Source: Tiliqua scincoides (taxonomy: Eukaryota > Chordata > Lepidosauria > Squamata > Scincidae). Taken from it: DNA of 64,000 nucleotides. Of the stretch, positions 60,846 to 64,000 are shown piece after piece. Positions within the stretch are counted from its first letter, which is position 1, and the number at the start of each line of letters is the position of its first letter. A program made the translations under genes and the position numbers. Under the pieces are notes generated by a model. The model searched no databases and was not told where the DNA came from. It saw only the letters and a program-made list of their open reading frames with translations. The stretch spans positions 9,600,315 through 9,664,314 of the forward strand of contig NC_089830.1 of the NCBI RefSeq assembly GCF_035046505.1, given 5' to 3'.

Positions 60846-61964
60846 CACACCACCCCATTTCATAGGGTTATTATAGTCAGCAGGTCGAGTATCCCCACAG
60901 CAGCTTTTTCTCTTTTCCCACCTCCCACCGCTTTTGGGGGTCTTAATAACCAGCCCAATTAAGAGTTTTGATTAGCACAAAAAGTTTGCTCACTTCTTTT
61001 AATTGCTCCCAATAAAAGAGATCACCTTACTGTTACTGGGAAGCAGGAGATGTGGGGTATGAGAATGAGTGGTTTAATCCTCCCTGCGTACCCTCATCCC
61101 CATCTGGGTATACTTTAATCCTAATACTACTTGTAGGGAACCTAATCTCCAAAGGGCTGCTCTCCCTCCTCTCCTTCTCCCCCCCCCCCAAGTCTCCTTG
61201 CAGACTTTCAATATTAAACCCATTTCTACCCAGCTCACAGGTGTACACATTTGATCCCTGTTGCGTTTATGCAACGTTGGGCAGAAATGGCTTAAGAAAA
61301 AAAAATGAGTCATGCTTATTAACAGCAAATCCTGAGCTCTGCTTTATGAGATCTTCACACCCCCCCCCCCCATAAAGATTACACTTTAACTAGAAACAGA
61401 GAATGCCAATAGAACAGGAATTTAAAGGAGGTGTTATGGGCAAGCTCCCCCCCCCAAGGCCCCCCAGCTGCTAAAATTTACAAAGAAAACAACCACCACA
61501 GAAACTAATGATTTGAACTCATTCAGGGAAGGGGAGCCGAGTTGTGGGGGGTGGGGGGCGGGAAGCGAATGGAAAAACTTTGAAGATCTTGGAAGGTGGA
61601 GTGGGCCTTTTACAATTCTCCTTCTTTGCCTACAAACAGAATGGAAGAAAAAGACAGAAGGCACAATATTTTGCGATGCAAGGGTTTGCACACCAATGCA
61701 ATGTATTAGGTTTAATAATATTATGTTTAATGAATACACTTCATAGGCCTGTTTATTTGAATGCCAACCTGTCATCACAGAATTATGTAATCAGAGAATT
61801 AACCTTGATGGGCATTGATGGAGGGCCTGCTCTGGATCCTGTCCCACCCCATTGCATCCCGTCCCCACCTTCTAAAGTGAGACAAGTAAAAACTAGGGAC
61901 GGTCTTTCCAGTGATGCCACCCAAACAGTGACATTCTCCCTTCTAAAGGCAAATGACAACCTTG

Positions 61965-62420
61965 GGCAGCCCAATCTTAAACCAAGTGGCCAGCATTGTA
62001 CCCAGATTAGGAGGTGGCTGGAGTGCAAGTCAGAGCAAGGGGATATTTATCCCCTTACCCCGTGCCGTGTGCCAGCCACCCCTAGCAAATCTGAGCAGCC
62101 CAGTGTAATTCTGGGCTGGCTGGGAGTTAGGATCTGGCCGAAGGTGCCAAGGCTGGTCTCACCAGCTCCCAGGGTTGACCCACTCGCCCCCCACCTTCCC
62201 CACCCAAAAACACCCCTGTCCCACCTTCCTGCCACCCTCTTCCACCCCCCACGCTGGCTATCATTGGCTGGTGCAAACTCACCCTCTCTGCCAGGGAATC
62301 CAGCAGTGGCAAGCCAGTGCATATCCTTGAGCTTAATGCCATGCTTAATGGCATGCTTAATGGCATATTTGCGAATACTCATAGGCTGGTGCGGGGGACA
62401 TGCACTGGCACAAAGGAAGG
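61965..62420. repeat. Degenerate GC-rich interspersed repeat
   Basis: AGCCCAATCTTAAACC at the left and GGTCAGGATTGCT at the right. Blocks such as CTGGGCTGGCTGGGAGTTA and GGATCTGGC recall 8141-8320 and 37450-37650. Contains three AATGGCATGCTT-type short repeats near 62335-62365. Confidence 0.35.
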
Positions 62421-63045
62421 TCAGGATTGCTCTCCAAGATTTTTTGAGGCTGGGAATTCTCTCTTAAATTGTTCTAAATATGATGCTATTGTGGGGTTGA
62501 TAGCAACTTGTTTTGTTTTACTACAATTCTACGAGGCATAAAATTGTGGTATATCGTAATGTTCAGTTTCGCTGGCCACTCTGCATGCCAGAAATCAAAA
62601 TGGGGCAGAGGCACTTAAGTCACTGAATACAACGCTACTTGGCTGGGTGCCATTTTTTAATTAAAACACTTTCCTGCATGTGTGGTGTGGTGGGGGGGGA
62701 GGGAATTAAGACACTATTCAATATAGAACTACTAAGTAAAGTACTAACTTTAGAAGGAACATTGGAAAGGGGGGAAAGGCTGTGTGGTTGGAGAAGTCTG
62801 CCTTCTGCTTTGACTTCCAAGCTGGAATGTTTGAATTCTGAGCTGTGCAAAATAACAGCACCAGTGTGCTGGGTAACGGGCCTTTTGGCTGACAGCAGCT
62901 TAGGTTTGACGCCTAAATTAATGGTGCAGCTTTTGGCCATGACATCACTTCCAGGTTAATGACATCACTTCTGGTGGGTCCTGACAGACTGTCATTCTAA
63001 GAAGTGGGCCCCAGTGCTAAAACGTTGGAGAACCATGGGCTACAG

Positions 63046-63408
63046 CAGTGGTTCTCACACATTTAACACCGGGACCCACTTTTTAGAATGAGACTCTGTC
63101 GGGACCCCCCGGAACTGAAGCCATGACCGGAAGTGACATCATCAAGCAGGAAAATTTGTAACAATCCTAGGCTGCAATCCTACTTTCTCATACCCAGGAG
63201 TAAGTTCCATTTATTATCATTGTTAAAAGATCATACATAGTAGTTTGTTAAAAGTACAGGTCTGAAACATTTCCCAAAGTGCAGTCACATACCATGGTAG
63301 CATCAAATCTAATATATTAAAAATAAAATATCGAAATGAATGGGGACCCACCTGAAATTGGCTCATGACCCACCTAGTGGTTCGAAACCCACAGTTTGAG
63401 AAACACTG
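63046..63408 (+). mobile_element. Nonautonomous hAT-like element, family A
   Basis: CAGTGGTTCTCACACATTTA...GAGAAACACTG, 363 bp. Flanking octamers ggctacag/ggttgcag match 6 of 8. A reverse half-copy lies immediately upstream (about 62935-63036). Confidence 0.8.
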
Positions 63409-63912
63409 GGTTGCAGTGTTTGGGGCTTTTCAGTCTAGAAGGAAGGCATATGAGGGAGGACATGATTGAGTCATACAAAATTATGCATGGGATAGAGATG
63501 GAGAGAGGGGGGGACTTGTTTTCTCTCTTACACAAGACTAGAGCCATGGGACATCAACTAAAATGGGCTGGCAGGAAAGTCAGAACAGGCAGAAGGAATA
63601 TGTCTTTATCCAGTAATTAAACTGTGGAACTCCTTGGCTCAGGATGTGGTGGTGGCATCTGCCCAGATGCCTTTAATTGGACAGATTTATGAAGGAAAAG
63701 TTCATCACAGTTTCACAGTCATGATGTAACCTCCAGTTCTGAGAAGTAGCCAATCTCTGAATGCCAGGTGCAAGGGAGTAGCTACAGGATACATGTTCCT
63801 CGTTGTCTTGTGTGCTCCCTGAGGCATCTGTTGGATCACTTCGACATACAGGAAGCTGGACTAAATGTGCCCTGGGCCTGATCCAGCAGGGCTCTTCTTA
63901 TGTTCTTATGTG
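63409..63912 (+). mobile_element. CR1 LINE, 3' end
   Basis: LGLFSLEGRHMREDMIESYK-type frame, WNSL-like block, and the terminal GATCCAGCAGGGCTCTTCTT plus ATGTTCTTATG. Confidence 0.82.
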
Positions 63913-64000
63913 CAGGCACACAAAGGAAATGAGACCTCCGGAGAGGAACTCGTGTAGTGTTGCATGTCCTGCTCACCAGCAGACTGGGGGCACTCTGCTG

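Noticed and set aside
61544-62467. 307-codon plus-strand open frame
   Set aside because: Longest frame in the window, but Pro/Leu-rich, without recognisable domains, and it runs through G-rich sequence and a degenerate interspersed repeat.
57000-64000. GPR3 coding exon
   Set aside because: No seven-transmembrane frame on the plus strand; probably beyond the window.

Overview
This window is vertebrate nuclear DNA, most likely from a squamate reptile (lizard or snake). The evidence is intron-rich host genes plus CR1 LINEs, a Bov-B-like LINE tail, tRNA-derived SINEs, CA microsatellites and a dense load of short hAT-type and other DNA transposon relics. Two host genes can be reconstructed by hand, both on the minus strand. 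Nearly all other open frames are chance frames or repeat sequence.

Gene 1 (5989-19977, minus) is a ficolin that best fits FCN3 (H-ficolin). It has eight coding exons with consensus splice sites and consistent phases, giving 302 codons plus stop: signal peptide, N-terminal cysteines, 14 Gly-X-Y triplets with a MASP-binding-type lysine motif, and a complete fibrinogen-like domain. A TATA box lies 60 bp upstream of the ATG. A recent 144-bp tandem duplication lies about 0.4-0.7 kb upstream.

Gene 2 (42540-56144, possibly to 56563, minus) is CD164L2, a CD164/endolyn-like sialomucin. Four exons are secure: a cysteine-rich N-glycosylated module split over two exons, a mucin-like exon with three TKEP units, and a final exon with the transmembrane helix and a YQTL tail. 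The exon carrying the signal peptide is uncertain; a phase-compatible candidate lies at 56419-56563 beside a CpG-rich stretch. In human, FCN3 and CD164L2 are neighbours on 1p36.11 in this order and orientation, between MAP3K6 and GPR3, so the window looks like a conserved syntenic block. I see no MAP3K6 or GPR3 coding exon here.

The introns, the 20-42.5 kb intergenic stretch and the 57-64 kb flank are mostly transposon relics. These include about fifteen short hAT-like elements, most with recognisable 8-bp target duplications; a TWA-target element family; Tigger/pogo-like fragments; palindromic fold-back elements; four CR1 3' ends; two RTE-like LINE tails abutting tail to tail; two SINE families; and two LTR fossils (a 274-bp solo LTR inside a SINE, and an ERV-type LTR inside a Tigger-like element). 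Stretches with nothing recognisable are 27.0-28.7, 33.0-34.4, 35.2-36.1, 38.3-40.4, 45.7-47.6, 52.3-53.2 and 61.0-61.9 kb. No rRNA, tRNA gene, CRISPR or prokaryotic feature is present.
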